This document shows, in pieces, positions 1 through 5,526 of a stretch of 8,568 nt of DNA (positions are counted from its first letter, which is position 1; each line of letters begins with the position of its first letter). The stretch is from Chlorobiota bacterium (GTDB lineage: Bacteria > Bacteroidota > Bacteroidia > Bacteroidales > F082): the NCBI GenBank assembly GCA_030619415.1, contig JAUXBM010000060.1, forward strand, positions 1-8,568, given 5' to 3'. Under the pieces are notes generated by a model, which was not told the origin of the DNA, made no database searches, and was given only the letters and a program-made list of their open reading frames with translations. A program made the translations under genes and the position numbers.

Positions 1-44
1 ATCCAAAACAAAACAATCCAGAAGAAGATAACAGTAAAGAATAA
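1..44 (+). CDS. rnfB: C-terminal tail of probable RnfB (partial, 5' end outside window)
   Basis: A reading frame open from the window edge (codons from base 3) reads PKQNNPEEDNSKE and stops at TAA 42-44, 10 nt before rnfC. The short, charged, Asn/Glu/Lys-rich stretch has no domain of its own. The assignment rests on position: in many Bacteroidota the order is rnfB-C-D-G-E-A, and RnfB (the ferredoxin-like iron-sulfur subunit) often ends in a variable charged tail. No cysteine motif lies inside the visible part, so identity is inferred from context only. Confidence 0.5.
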   Translation, partial: PKQNNPEEDNSKE

Positions 45-54
45 TTCCGAAAGT

Positions 55-1395
55 ATGGGAATTTTAAAAACATTCGCGTTAGGAGGTGTACATCCAAAGG
101 AAAATAAACTGTCTTCCAGTGCGGCTATTGAAACACTGGTAGTACCAAAGCAGGCCCTGGTGCCCCTGGGCCAAAACCTTGGTGCGCCTTCAAAACCACT
201 GGTAAAAAGGGGCGATAAAGTCAAAGTAGGGCAACTCATTGCTGAGGCAAGCGGATTTATCAGTACCAATATCCATTCGCCTGTTTCCGGTTCCGTATTA
301 AAAATTGATAACCTCATTGATGGTACAGGTTTCAGACGCCCTGGAATTGTAATCAATGTAGAGGGTGATGAATGGGATGAAAACATCGACCGTTCGGATG
401 ATCTAAAAACTGAAATTGATTTAAGCCCCGAAGAGATTATCGAAAAGGTAAAGCAATCCGGCCTTGTCGGGATGGGTGGGGCTACTTTTCCAACCTATGT
501 CAAATTAATGCCCCCTCCCGGAAAAAAGGCCGAATACCTCATCATAAATGGTGTTGAATGTGAACCTTACCTCACTTCCGACCACAGGTTGATGCTCGAA
601 AAGGGGCCTGAGATTGCTGTCGGCATCAAAATCCTGATGAAAGCGCTCAAGGTTGATAAGGCCATTATCGGCATCGAAAATAACAAGCAGGATGCCATCG
701 CACACATGCGGGAAGTCACAAAATCTTTTGAAGGAGTTTCAGTAGTTTCACTGAAGGTTCAATATCCGCAGGGTGGCGAAAAGCAATTGATCAAAGCTGT
801 TGTAAACCGTGAAGTCCCTTCCGGAAAGTTGCCCATCGAAGTAGGTTGTGTTGTGCAGAATGTTGGTACTGCTTTTTCGACTTATGAGGCAGTGCAAAAG
901 AATAAACCGCTGTTTGAACGTGTGGTAACTGTTACCGGAAAATCAGTTAAGAAACCATCTAATTTTTTGACACGAATTGGTACTCCCATAAAAGAGTTGA
1001 TTGAGGCTGCTGAAGGATTACCGGAAGATACAGGCAAAATTATTGGTGGCGGACCCATGATGGGTAAAGCCGTCACATCGCTGGATATACCGGTAGTAAA
1101 AGGTTCGTCGGGTGTACTTCTGATGAAAAAAGAGGAAGCCCACCGGAAACAACCGAGTACGTGTATTCGCTGCTCAAAGTGTACTTACGTCTGCCCGATG
1201 GGCCTTGAACCTTTCCTGCTTTCAAAATCAGCGAAAATTGGTAAATACGAAATTGCCGAAAAGGAAATGATCATGGACTGCATTGAGTGTGGTTCTTGTC
1301 AGTACACCTGCCCGGCAAATATTCCGTTGCTTGATTACTTACGACTGGGAAAGAGCAAAGTAGGACAAATAATCAGAAACAGGAATAAGAAATAA
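55..1395 (+). CDS. rnfC: RnfC, NADH/FMN- and 4Fe-4S-binding subunit of the Rnf complex
   Basis: RnfC is the soluble-side subunit that exchanges electrons with NAD(H) in the ion-translocating ferredoxin:NAD+ oxidoreductase. The 446-aa protein has the family order. An N-terminal RnfC barrel-sandwich region (about 5-100, with TNIHSPVSGSV at 71-81) comes first. The 51-kDa-subunit-like NADH/FMN domain follows (about 125-275, with VGMGGATFPTYVKL at 138-151 and INGVECEPYLTSDHR at 164-178). Next is an SLBB-like segment (about 288-335, ending GGGPMMG). A two-cluster ferredoxin domain closes it: C370-x2-C373-x2-C376-x3-C380-P and C409-x2-C412-x2-C415-x3-C419-P. All eight cysteines are present. The two clusters separate it from NqrA. 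It is the short form, without the long repeat-rich C-terminal extension of E. coli RsxC. ATG at 55 follows probable rnfB by 10 nt, and no strong Shine-Dalgarno site is visible, as is usual in Bacteroidota. Confidence 0.96.
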   Translation: MGILKTFALGGVHPKENKLSSSAAIETLVVPKQALVPLGQNLGAPSKPLVKRGDKVKVGQLIAEASGFISTNIHSPVSGSVLKIDNLIDGTGFRRPGIVINVEGDEWDENIDRSDDLKTEIDLSPEEIIEKVKQSGLVGMGGATFPTYVKLMPPPGKKAEYLIINGVECEPYLTSDHRLMLEKGPEIAVGIKILMKALKVDKAIIGIENNKQDAIAHMREVTKSFEGVSVVSLKVQYPQGGEKQLIKAVVNREVPSGKLPIEVGCVVQNVGTAFSTYEAVQKNKPLFERVVTVTGKSVKKPSNFLTRIGTPIKELIEAAEGLPEDTGKIIGGGPMMGKAVTSLDIPVVKGSSGVLLMKKEEAHRKQPSTCIRCSKCTYVCPMGLEPFLLSKSAKIGKYEIAEKEMIMDCIECGSCQYTCPANIPLLDYLRLGKSKVGQIIRNRNKK

Positions 1396-1404
1396 GCGTT
1401 CAAA

Positions 1405-2412
1405 ATGAATATGTTCACTGTATCGGGATCTCCACACATTCAAGGAGATGAATCAACCAAAAAGATAATGTATGGAGTGGTAATCGCCATGGCACCCGCT
1501 ATGCTGGTTTCTATTTATTATTTTGGATTAGACGCGGTTCGGGTATTGTTGTTGGCGACGGTAAGCTGCCTGGTTTTTGAATGGATCATTCAAAAATACC
1601 TCATCAAAGAACCTTCAACTATCGCTGACGGATCAGCACTCGTAACCGGTATTTTACTGGCATTCAACGTCCCGACTAACCTTCCGGGATGGATGGTCGT
1701 AATCGGTGCGCTGGTTGCCATCGGCATGGCGAAAATGTCATTTGGCGGACTTGGAAAAAATATTTTCAATCCGGCATTGGTAGCAAGGGTTTTCCTGTTG
1801 ATATCCTTCCCCGTCCAGATGACTTCATGGCCAAAACCAAAAGCAATAACCGAAGGATTGGCTGACGTTATTACAGGGCCAACACCACTTGGTATTGTGA
1901 AAGAAGGACTAGACGCAGGAAAAAGCATGACTGAGCTGCAAAGTGATTTGCCGCCATTTATCGATTATTTAACAGGCCAAATGGGAGGGTCGATGGGCGA
2001 AGTATCAGCAATCGCATTGATACTTGGTGGGCTTTATATGATCTGGAAAAAGATCATCACCTGGGAAATTCCGGTGTCTGTTTTACTGACTGTCTTTGTT
2101 TTCTCAGGAATTCTATGGCTGATTGATCCTCAATACAATGCTGACCCGATGTTCCATCTTGTAACAGGTGGTTTATTGTTGGGTGCAATTTACATGGCAA
2201 CAGATATGGTAACATCCCCCATGACGAAAGGCGGTCAGTTGGTATTTGGATTTGGCGTTGGATTGCTGACGATCCTGATCAGGATATGGGGCGCGTACCC
2301 TGAAGGAGTTTCTTTTGCGATCCTCTTGATGAATGCGGTTGTTCCACTGATTAACAAGGGATTTAAACCGAGGAGGTTTGGTATAAAGCCAAATGTTGCA
2401 GTACCAAAATAG
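1405..2412 (+). CDS. rnfD: RnfD, membrane subunit with covalent FMN site
   Basis: RnfD is an integral membrane subunit of the Rnf complex, homologous to NqrB, that carries a covalently bound FMN and takes part in ion-coupled electron transfer. The 335-aa protein is strongly hydrophobic, with repeated membrane segments (for example about 21-40, 94-112, 203-218, 222-240, 253-268, 278-293, 302-316). Family landmarks include EPSTIADGSALVTGILLAF (69-87), the GKNIFNPALVARVFL stretch (117-131) and the late ATDMVTSPMT motif (265-274). The FMN-anchoring motif is at 157-160 and reads T-G-P-T followed by PL, where S/T-G-A-T is usual, so T160 is the expected attachment residue. The gene starts 9 nt after rnfC. 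ATG codons at 1405 and 1411 are both possible starts; I chose the first. Confidence 0.95.
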   Translation: MNMFTVSGSPHIQGDESTKKIMYGVVIAMAPAMLVSIYYFGLDAVRVLLLATVSCLVFEWIIQKYLIKEPSTIADGSALVTGILLAFNVPTNLPGWMVVIGALVAIGMAKMSFGGLGKNIFNPALVARVFLLISFPVQMTSWPKPKAITEGLADVITGPTPLGIVKEGLDAGKSMTELQSDLPPFIDYLTGQMGGSMGEVSAIALILGGLYMIWKKIITWEIPVSVLLTVFVFSGILWLIDPQYNADPMFHLVTGGLLLGAIYMATDMVTSPMTKGGQLVFGFGVGLLTILIRIWGAYPEGVSFAILLMNAVVPLINKGFKPRRFGIKPNVAVPK

Positions 2413-2427
2413 AATTGTTAAAATCCC

Positions 2428-2494
2428 GTTTCAAGCGTCCACGCTTGAAGCTAAAAATGAATAAATATTAGTTTCAAGCGTGGACGCTTGAAAC
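2428..2494. repeat. REPIN-like pair of inverted palindromes between rnfD and rnfG
   Basis: Two 22-bp arms, 2428-2449 and 2473-2494, are exact reverse complements of each other, separated by 23 bp. Each arm contains a 20-bp near-perfect palindrome, TTCAAGCGT-CC-ACGCTTGAA on the left and the same with GG in the centre on the right, so only the middle two bases fail to pair. Two REP-like palindromes in opposite orientation around a short spacer is the architecture of a REPIN. Each arm can fold alone (9-bp stem) or both can pair together (22-bp stem). No T-run follows on the plus strand, so it does not look like an intrinsic terminator, and it lies inside an operon. Elements of this kind are usually spread by a RAYT-type transposase encoded elsewhere; none is in the window. 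Confidence 0.8.
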
Positions 2495-2511
2495 AGCAAT
2501 AAAAAACTAAA

Positions 2512-3084
2512 ATGGCAAAAAGAGAATCGAATTTTATCAATATGGTTCTTACCTTATTCCTGGTTGCAGCAGTAGCTGCACTGGCATTGGGAGGTGTTTA
2601 TACTGTTACCAAAGAACCGATTGCCATCGCAAAACAGAAAAAACTGGAAGCTGCTATAAAAGCGGTATTGCCTGATTTTGATACGATTTCAACAAAAAGG
2701 ATTGCAGCTACCGAAGGCGCCGATTCGCTGACTTTTTATTATGCCAGTAAGGGTGGCGAACAAATTGGTGTTGCTGTTAAATCATACACCAATGAGGGGT
2801 TCAGCGGGAATATTGAAATAATGGTTGGCCTGCTCAACGATGGAACCATTAGCAATACCGCTGTTTTATCGCACAAAGAAACACCTGGGCTTGGTGACAA
2901 AATGGACAAAAAGAAATCAGATTTTCCTGATCAGTTTATGGGGAAAAACCCGCATGAATATGTGCTAAAAGTTTCCAAGGATGGTGGGGATGTAGATGCA
3001 ATTACAGCCGCAACAATATCATCAAGGGCTTTTTGTGATGCTGTGCAGAGGGCTTATAGTACGTACGAAAAAGAGAAGAAATAG
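2512..3084 (+). CDS. rnfG: RnfG, membrane-anchored covalent-FMN subunit
   Basis: RnfG (NqrC homologue) carries covalent FMN on the extracytoplasmic side and relays electrons within the complex. The 190-aa protein has one N-terminal membrane anchor (about 10-30) followed by an FMN-binding domain. Landmarks are the GFSGNIEIMVGL stretch (96-107), HKETPGLGDKM (121-131) and the flavinylation motif at 165-168, T-A-A-T, in the context VDAITAATISSRA. T168 is the expected FMN-linked threonine. The second motif position is Ala where Gly is commonest (S/T-G-A-T). Attachment would need an ApbE-type flavin transferase, which is not in this window. The gene sits in the normal place but has unusually long gaps on both sides, 99 nt upstream and 544 nt to rnfE, both filled with repeats. 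Confidence 0.94.
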   Translation: MAKRESNFINMVLTLFLVAAVAALALGGVYTVTKEPIAIAKQKKLEAAIKAVLPDFDTISTKRIAATEGADSLTFYYASKGGEQIGVAVKSYTNEGFSGNIEIMVGLLNDGTISNTAVLSHKETPGLGDKMDKKKSDFPDQFMGKNPHEYVLKVSKDGGDVDAITAATISSRAFCDAVQRAYSTYEKEKK

Positions 3085-3153
3085 ACTTGAGACCTATGAC
3101 CTATGACAGAAGACCTAAGACAGAAGACCTAAGACAGAAGACCTAAGATGAAG
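3084..3153 (+). repeat. Ten-unit 7-bp-period (heptad) repeat array upstream of the four-helix bundle gene
   Basis: From the last base of the rnfG stop codon, GA recurs every 7 bp for ten units. The units are GACTTGA (3084-3090), GACCTAT twice (3091-3104), GACAGAA and GACCTAA alternating three times (3105-3146), and a degenerate GATGAAG (3147-3153). Read as longer units, the core is three perfect tandem copies of the 14-mer ACAGAAGACCTAAG at 3106-3119, 3120-3133 and 3134-3147. The period is not a multiple of three and no conserved frame spans it, so it is non-coding. A matching array on the opposite strand lies just downstream of the small gene. Confidence 0.85.
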
Positions 3154-3172
3154 AAGAAAAATTGAAGAAGTA

Positions 3173-3571
3173 ATGGAGATTAAACACAATTTTAAAGAAT
3201 TAAAGGTTTGGCAAAAGTCGAGAGTGCTTGCTGAAAATACATTTCTACTTACAAAACAATATCCGCAAGATGAACGGTTTGAAATAGTGAGCCAAATGAG
3301 AAGGGCAGTGATATCCATTGCTTCAAACATTGCAGAGGAATCTGGAAGAAATAGCAACAAGGATTTTCGCAGATTTCTTAACATCGCACTGTCTTCGGCT
3401 TATGAATTAGAGACTCAAGTCATCATTTCTTTTGATCTGGAACACATTTCAGAAGAGGACTTTAATAATTTTTCGAATGATATTCAGGAAGTCCAAAAAA
3501 TGATTTTTGGGCTCAGAAGGTCATTATCTAAAACAGGTAAGATGTATAGTTTCATTTTAACATTATTCTAA
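3173..3571 (+). CDS. Four-helix bundle protein (S23/IVP-like family), inserted in the rnf operon
   Basis: The 132-aa protein is a clear member of the four-helix bundle family that includes S23 proteins encoded in 23S rRNA intervening sequences and the Avd accessory proteins of diversity-generating retroelements. Hallmarks are FKELKVWQKSR (7-17), the YPQDERFEIVSQMRRAVISI run (30-49), SNIAEESGRNSNKDFRRFL (51-69), IALSSAYELETQ (71-82) and a C-terminal helix with IFGLRRSL (111-118). No catalytic motif or membrane segment is visible. The fold assembles into oligomers and is positively charged in known members, so nucleic-acid binding is plausible but not shown. It interrupts rnfG-rnfE and is bracketed by inverted heptad arrays, suggesting a cargo gene of a mobile or RNA-structured module and not an Rnf subunit. 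ATG at 3173 gives the usual N-terminus. It is intact, with no frameshift. Confidence 0.9.
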   Translation: MEIKHNFKELKVWQKSRVLAENTFLLTKQYPQDERFEIVSQMRRAVISIASNIAEESGRNSNKDFRRFLNIALSSAYELETQVIISFDLEHISEEDFNNFSNDIQEVQKMIFGLRRSLSKTGKMYSFILTLF

Positions 3572-3574
3572 GAA

Positions 3575-3609
3575 CCAAGTCTTAGGTCTAAGGTCTTGCA
3601 TCTTAGGTC
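3575..3609 (-). repeat. Five-unit heptad array downstream of the four-helix bundle gene, inverted relative to the upstream array
   Basis: Read on the minus strand from 3609 down to 3575, five consecutive 7-bp units are seen: GACCTAA, GATGCAA, GACCTTA, GACCTAA and GACTTGG. They share the GACCTAA unit and the period of 7 with the array at 3084-3153 but in the opposite orientation. Even the degenerate end units resemble each other (GATGAAG versus GATGCAA, GACTTGA versus GACTTGG). The array begins 3 nt after the small gene's stop codon and ends 19 nt before rnfE. Confidence 0.8.
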
Positions 3610-3628
3610 TAACATTAAAACATAAAAC

Positions 3629-4213
3629 ATGAACCAGGTACAAAATTTTACAAAAGGATTCATCAAGGAGAACCCGGTATTTATATTGCTGTTGGGTTTG
3701 TGTCCAACACTGGGAGTAACTACCTCAGCAATAAATGGAATGGGAATGGGATTGGCCACTGCTTTTGTTTTAGTGATGTCGAACCTCGCCGTTTCCCTGA
3801 TTAAAAATATTATACCCGACAAGGTAAGAATCCCGGCATTTATTGTAATCATCGCCACATTTGTGACTATTGTTGAATTGACCATGCAAGCATACACACC
3901 CGCCTTGTTCGATGCGCTCGGTCTGTTTATTCCTCTAATCGTTGTGAACTGTATTGTACTTGGCCGGGCCGAAGCATTTGCTTCAAAACAAAGCATCGGA
4001 TCATCCATGATCGATGGATTGGGAATGGGACTTGGATTTACTTTTGCCCTGACATTACTCGGTGGTGTGCGTGAGTTATTGGGTAGTGGTGCTTTTTTCG
4101 GATTCAAATTTATTGAGGGTGATTTAATGCTGGTTTTTGTACTTGCCCCCGGCGCATTTATTGCACTCGGATACTTGATTGCATTGATGAATAAAATGAC
4201 TAAAACATCGTAA
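3629..4213 (+). CDS. rnfE: RnfE, integral membrane core subunit
   Basis: RnfE (NqrD homologue) pairs with RnfA to form the pseudosymmetric membrane core of the Rnf complex. The 194-aa protein has about six hydrophobic segments (roughly 17-35, 40-60, 68-86, 98-114, 132-147, 167-187). The family cysteine motifs are present: LGLCPTLGV with C25 and VVNCIVLGRAEAFA with C108. In Nqr/Rnf structures the equivalent cysteines of the two core subunits jointly hold a membrane-embedded [2Fe-2S] cluster. GMGLGFTFAL (132-141) and GGVRELLGSG (145-154) are also typical. ATG at 3629 is 57 nt after the four-helix bundle gene, so the natural upstream neighbour appears to be rnfG. The gene ends 12 nt before rnfA. 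Confidence 0.95.
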   Translation: MNQVQNFTKGFIKENPVFILLLGLCPTLGVTTSAINGMGMGLATAFVLVMSNLAVSLIKNIIPDKVRIPAFIVIIATFVTIVELTMQAYTPALFDALGLFIPLIVVNCIVLGRAEAFASKQSIGSSMIDGLGMGLGFTFALTLLGGVRELLGSGAFFGFKFIEGDLMLVFVLAPGAFIALGYLIALMNKMTKTS

Positions 4214-4225
4214 TTTTTAGGAAGC

Positions 4226-4798
4226 ATGGAATATTTTGGAATCATTATAGGGGCCATATTTGTAAGTAACATTGTTCTTGCGCAATTTCTGGGAATTTGC
4301 CCGTTTGTTGGTGTTTCGGGGAAAATATCCACTTCGGTGGGAATGGGTGGCGCTGTTTTATTCGTCATGACGTTAGCCACCATTGTAACCTGGGTTTTAC
4401 AATATTATGTGCTCAATCCTTTCGGACTGGCTTTTATGCAGACCATCGTTTTTATTCTCGTAATTGCCTCTTTGGTGCAGATGGTTGAAATTATTTTAAA
4501 GAAAATCAGTCCTCCATTGTACCAGGCACTCGGCGTTTTTCTCCCATTAATCACCACCAACTGTGCAGTTTTAGGGGTCGCTATTTTGACTGTTCAAAAA
4601 GACTTCAGCTTACTGGAAGGTGTTGTTTTTTCCATCGCGAATGCGATTGGATTTACGCTGGCAATCGTTCTTTTTGCCGGTATTCGCGAACACCTCGATT
4701 TGATGGAAGTACCTAAAGGCATGCGTGGAGTTCCAATCGCTTTAGTTGTCGCCGGAATCCTGGCCCTGGCTTTTATGGGTTTCACAGGTTTGGTTTAG
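4226..4798 (+). CDS. rnfA: RnfA, integral membrane core subunit
   Basis: RnfA (NqrE homologue) is the second half of the membrane core. The 190-aa protein has about six membrane segments (roughly 3-24, 40-60, 70-90, 101-121, 133-152, 169-188). It carries the two motif cysteines C25 in FLGICPFVGVS and C113 in PLITTNCAVLGVA, which with RnfE C25 and C108 complete the four ligands expected for the intramembrane [2Fe-2S] cluster. The conserved FAGIREHLDLM stretch is at 150-160. AGGAA lies 2 nt before the ATG, too close for a good Shine-Dalgarno site. It is the last gene of the rnf operon; no intrinsic terminator hairpin is visible in the 41 nt before the next gene. Confidence 0.95.
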   Translation: MEYFGIIIGAIFVSNIVLAQFLGICPFVGVSGKISTSVGMGGAVLFVMTLATIVTWVLQYYVLNPFGLAFMQTIVFILVIASLVQMVEIILKKISPPLYQALGVFLPLITTNCAVLGVAILTVQKDFSLLEGVVFSIANAIGFTLAIVLFAGIREHLDLMEVPKGMRGVPIALVVAGILALAFMGFTGLV

Positions 4799-4823
4799 TA
4801 CTTAGTCGGAATTTCTATCTTTG
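4789..4823 (+). promoter_or_regulatory. Candidate Bacteroidota-type promoter for ftsE
   Basis: TATCTTTG at 4816-4823 matches the Bacteroidota -7 consensus TAnnTTTG exactly. A TTTG at 4789-4792, inside the last rnfA codons, could be the -33 element, with 23 bp between, the upper end of the usual spacing. Transcription would start about 10 nt before the GTG start codon at 4840, giving a very short leader. This would let ftsE be expressed separately from rnf. Confidence 0.55.
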
Positions 4824-4839
4824 CCACAAACTATTATCT

Positions 4840-5526
4840 GTGGAAAATCAAGCAATTGTCCGCTTTTCTGAACTCTCAGTTTTTCAAAAAAGCAAGCTCA
4901 TCCTGGCCAATGTAAATTTAGAAGTCAACCGAGGTGATTTTGTTTACCTGATCGGGAAAACAGGCAGCGGAAAGAGCAGCTTGTTGCAGATAATTTATGC
5001 TGATTTGCCTTTTCAGCAAGGCGAAGCAGAAGCTTGCGGGTTTACACTTAAATCGATCAAGAGGAAAGATATCCCATTTTTGCGAAGAAAACTGGGAATC
5101 GTATTCCAGGATTTTCAACTACTGGATGACCGCACCATCAGCGAAAATCTTTCTTTTGTGCTCAAAGCGACCGGCTGGAAAGACAAGCAAAAAATAGAAC
5201 AGCGCGTAATCCAGGTATTGGATGAAGTAGGCCTTATTTCAAAACTAAAGACAATGCCACATCAGTTATCGGGTGGCGAGCAACAACGAATAGCCATTGC
5301 CAGGGCATTGTTAAACGAACCCGAGGTAATTCTTGCTGATGAACCCACCGGCAACCTCGATCCTGAAACGTCAAATGGAATAATGCGCTTGCTCATCAAA
5401 ATTTGTGAATCAGGTAGAACAGTAATCATGGCCACCCATAATTACAACCTCATTCATAAATTCCCTGGTATAATTGTGAAATGCGAAGATGGAAGCGTGA
5501 TAAGCTCAGCGAATAAGCTTGATTAG
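4840..5526 (+). CDS. ftsE: FtsE-like cell-division ABC transporter ATP-binding protein
   Basis: This 228-aa ABC ATPase is predicted to pair with the membrane protein FtsX at the division site, where the complex controls peptidoglycan hydrolysis. All nucleotide-binding motifs are intact: Walker [10 protein letters not shown] (39-47), Q-loop Q90 in VFQDFQLL, signature LSGGEQQR (143-150), Walker [13 protein letters not shown] (163-174) and H-loop H200. The closely related LolD/MacB group shares DEPTGNLD, but the [14 protein letters not shown] start, [16 protein letters not shown] and the short length fit FtsE better. No ftsX is adjacent, which is common in Bacteroidota. The start is GTG, 41 nt after rnfA; no in-frame ATG gives a complete N-terminal strand. 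Its 3' end overlaps the convergent glycosyltransferase gene by 21 bp. Confidence 0.8.
   Translation: MENQAIVRFSELSVFQKSKLILANVNLEVNRGDFVYLIGKTGSGKSSLLQIIYADLPFQQGEAEACGFTLKSIKRKDIPFLRRKLGIVFQDFQLLDDRTISENLSFVLKATGWKDKQKIEQRVIQVLDEVGLISKLKTMPHQLSGGEQQRIAIARALLNEPEVILADEPTGNLDPETSNGIMRLLIKICESGRTVIMATHNYNLIHKFPGIIVKCEDGSVISSANKLD

Larger units (their letters stand above)
3139..3610. repeat. 12-bp inverted repeat enclosing the four-helix bundle gene
   Basis: AGACCTAAGATG at 3139-3150 and CATCTTAGGTCT at 3599-3610 are perfect reverse complements. The core decamer AGACCTAAGA also occurs at 3111-3120 and 3125-3134, and its complement TCTTAGGTCT also occurs at 3580-3589, so several alternative pairings are possible. 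All upstream copies have one orientation and all downstream copies the other. The small ORF (3173-3571) lies inside the enclosed loop. I see no convincing target-site duplication outside the repeats. Confidence 0.75.

Noticed and set aside
1590..1928. 112-codon minus-strand frame opposite rnfD
   Set aside because: Entirely inside rnfD, Pro/Ser/Thr-rich, and without any recognisable motif; a shadow of the real gene.
2428..2494. Intrinsic transcription terminator after rnfD
   Set aside because: The stems are strong but no T-run follows on the plus strand (an A-rich stretch does), and a terminator here would cut off rnfG, rnfE and rnfA.
2428..3153. CRISPR array made of the palindromes or heptads
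   Set aside because: There are only two palindromes, in opposite orientation, and the heptads have no unique spacers. No cas gene is present.
3115..3384. 89-codon minus-strand frame over the four-helix bundle gene and its upstream repeats
   Set aside because: It runs through the non-coding heptad array and opposite strongly family-like coding sequence, so it is a shadow.
3084..3610. Diversity-generating retroelement with the four-helix bundle protein as Avd
   Set aside because: Avd belongs to the same fold family, but there is no reverse transcriptase, no template/variable repeat pair and no target protein nearby. The 7-bp arrays are too short and simple to be a template repeat.
3568..4383. 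Long open frame (271 codons) on the minus strand opposite rnfE and the start of rnfA
   Set aside because: Its product is a low-complexity Pro/Asn/Thr/Ile-rich sequence, as expected from the reverse complement of membrane-protein codons. It overlaps two well-supported Rnf genes and shows no domain.
55..4798. Na+-translocating NADH:quinone reductase (Nqr) operon instead of Rnf
   Set aside because: The first subunit carries two C-x2-C-x2-C-x3-CP clusters, diagnostic of RnfC and absent from NqrA, and no NqrF is seen; the order C-D-G-E-A is that of Rnf.
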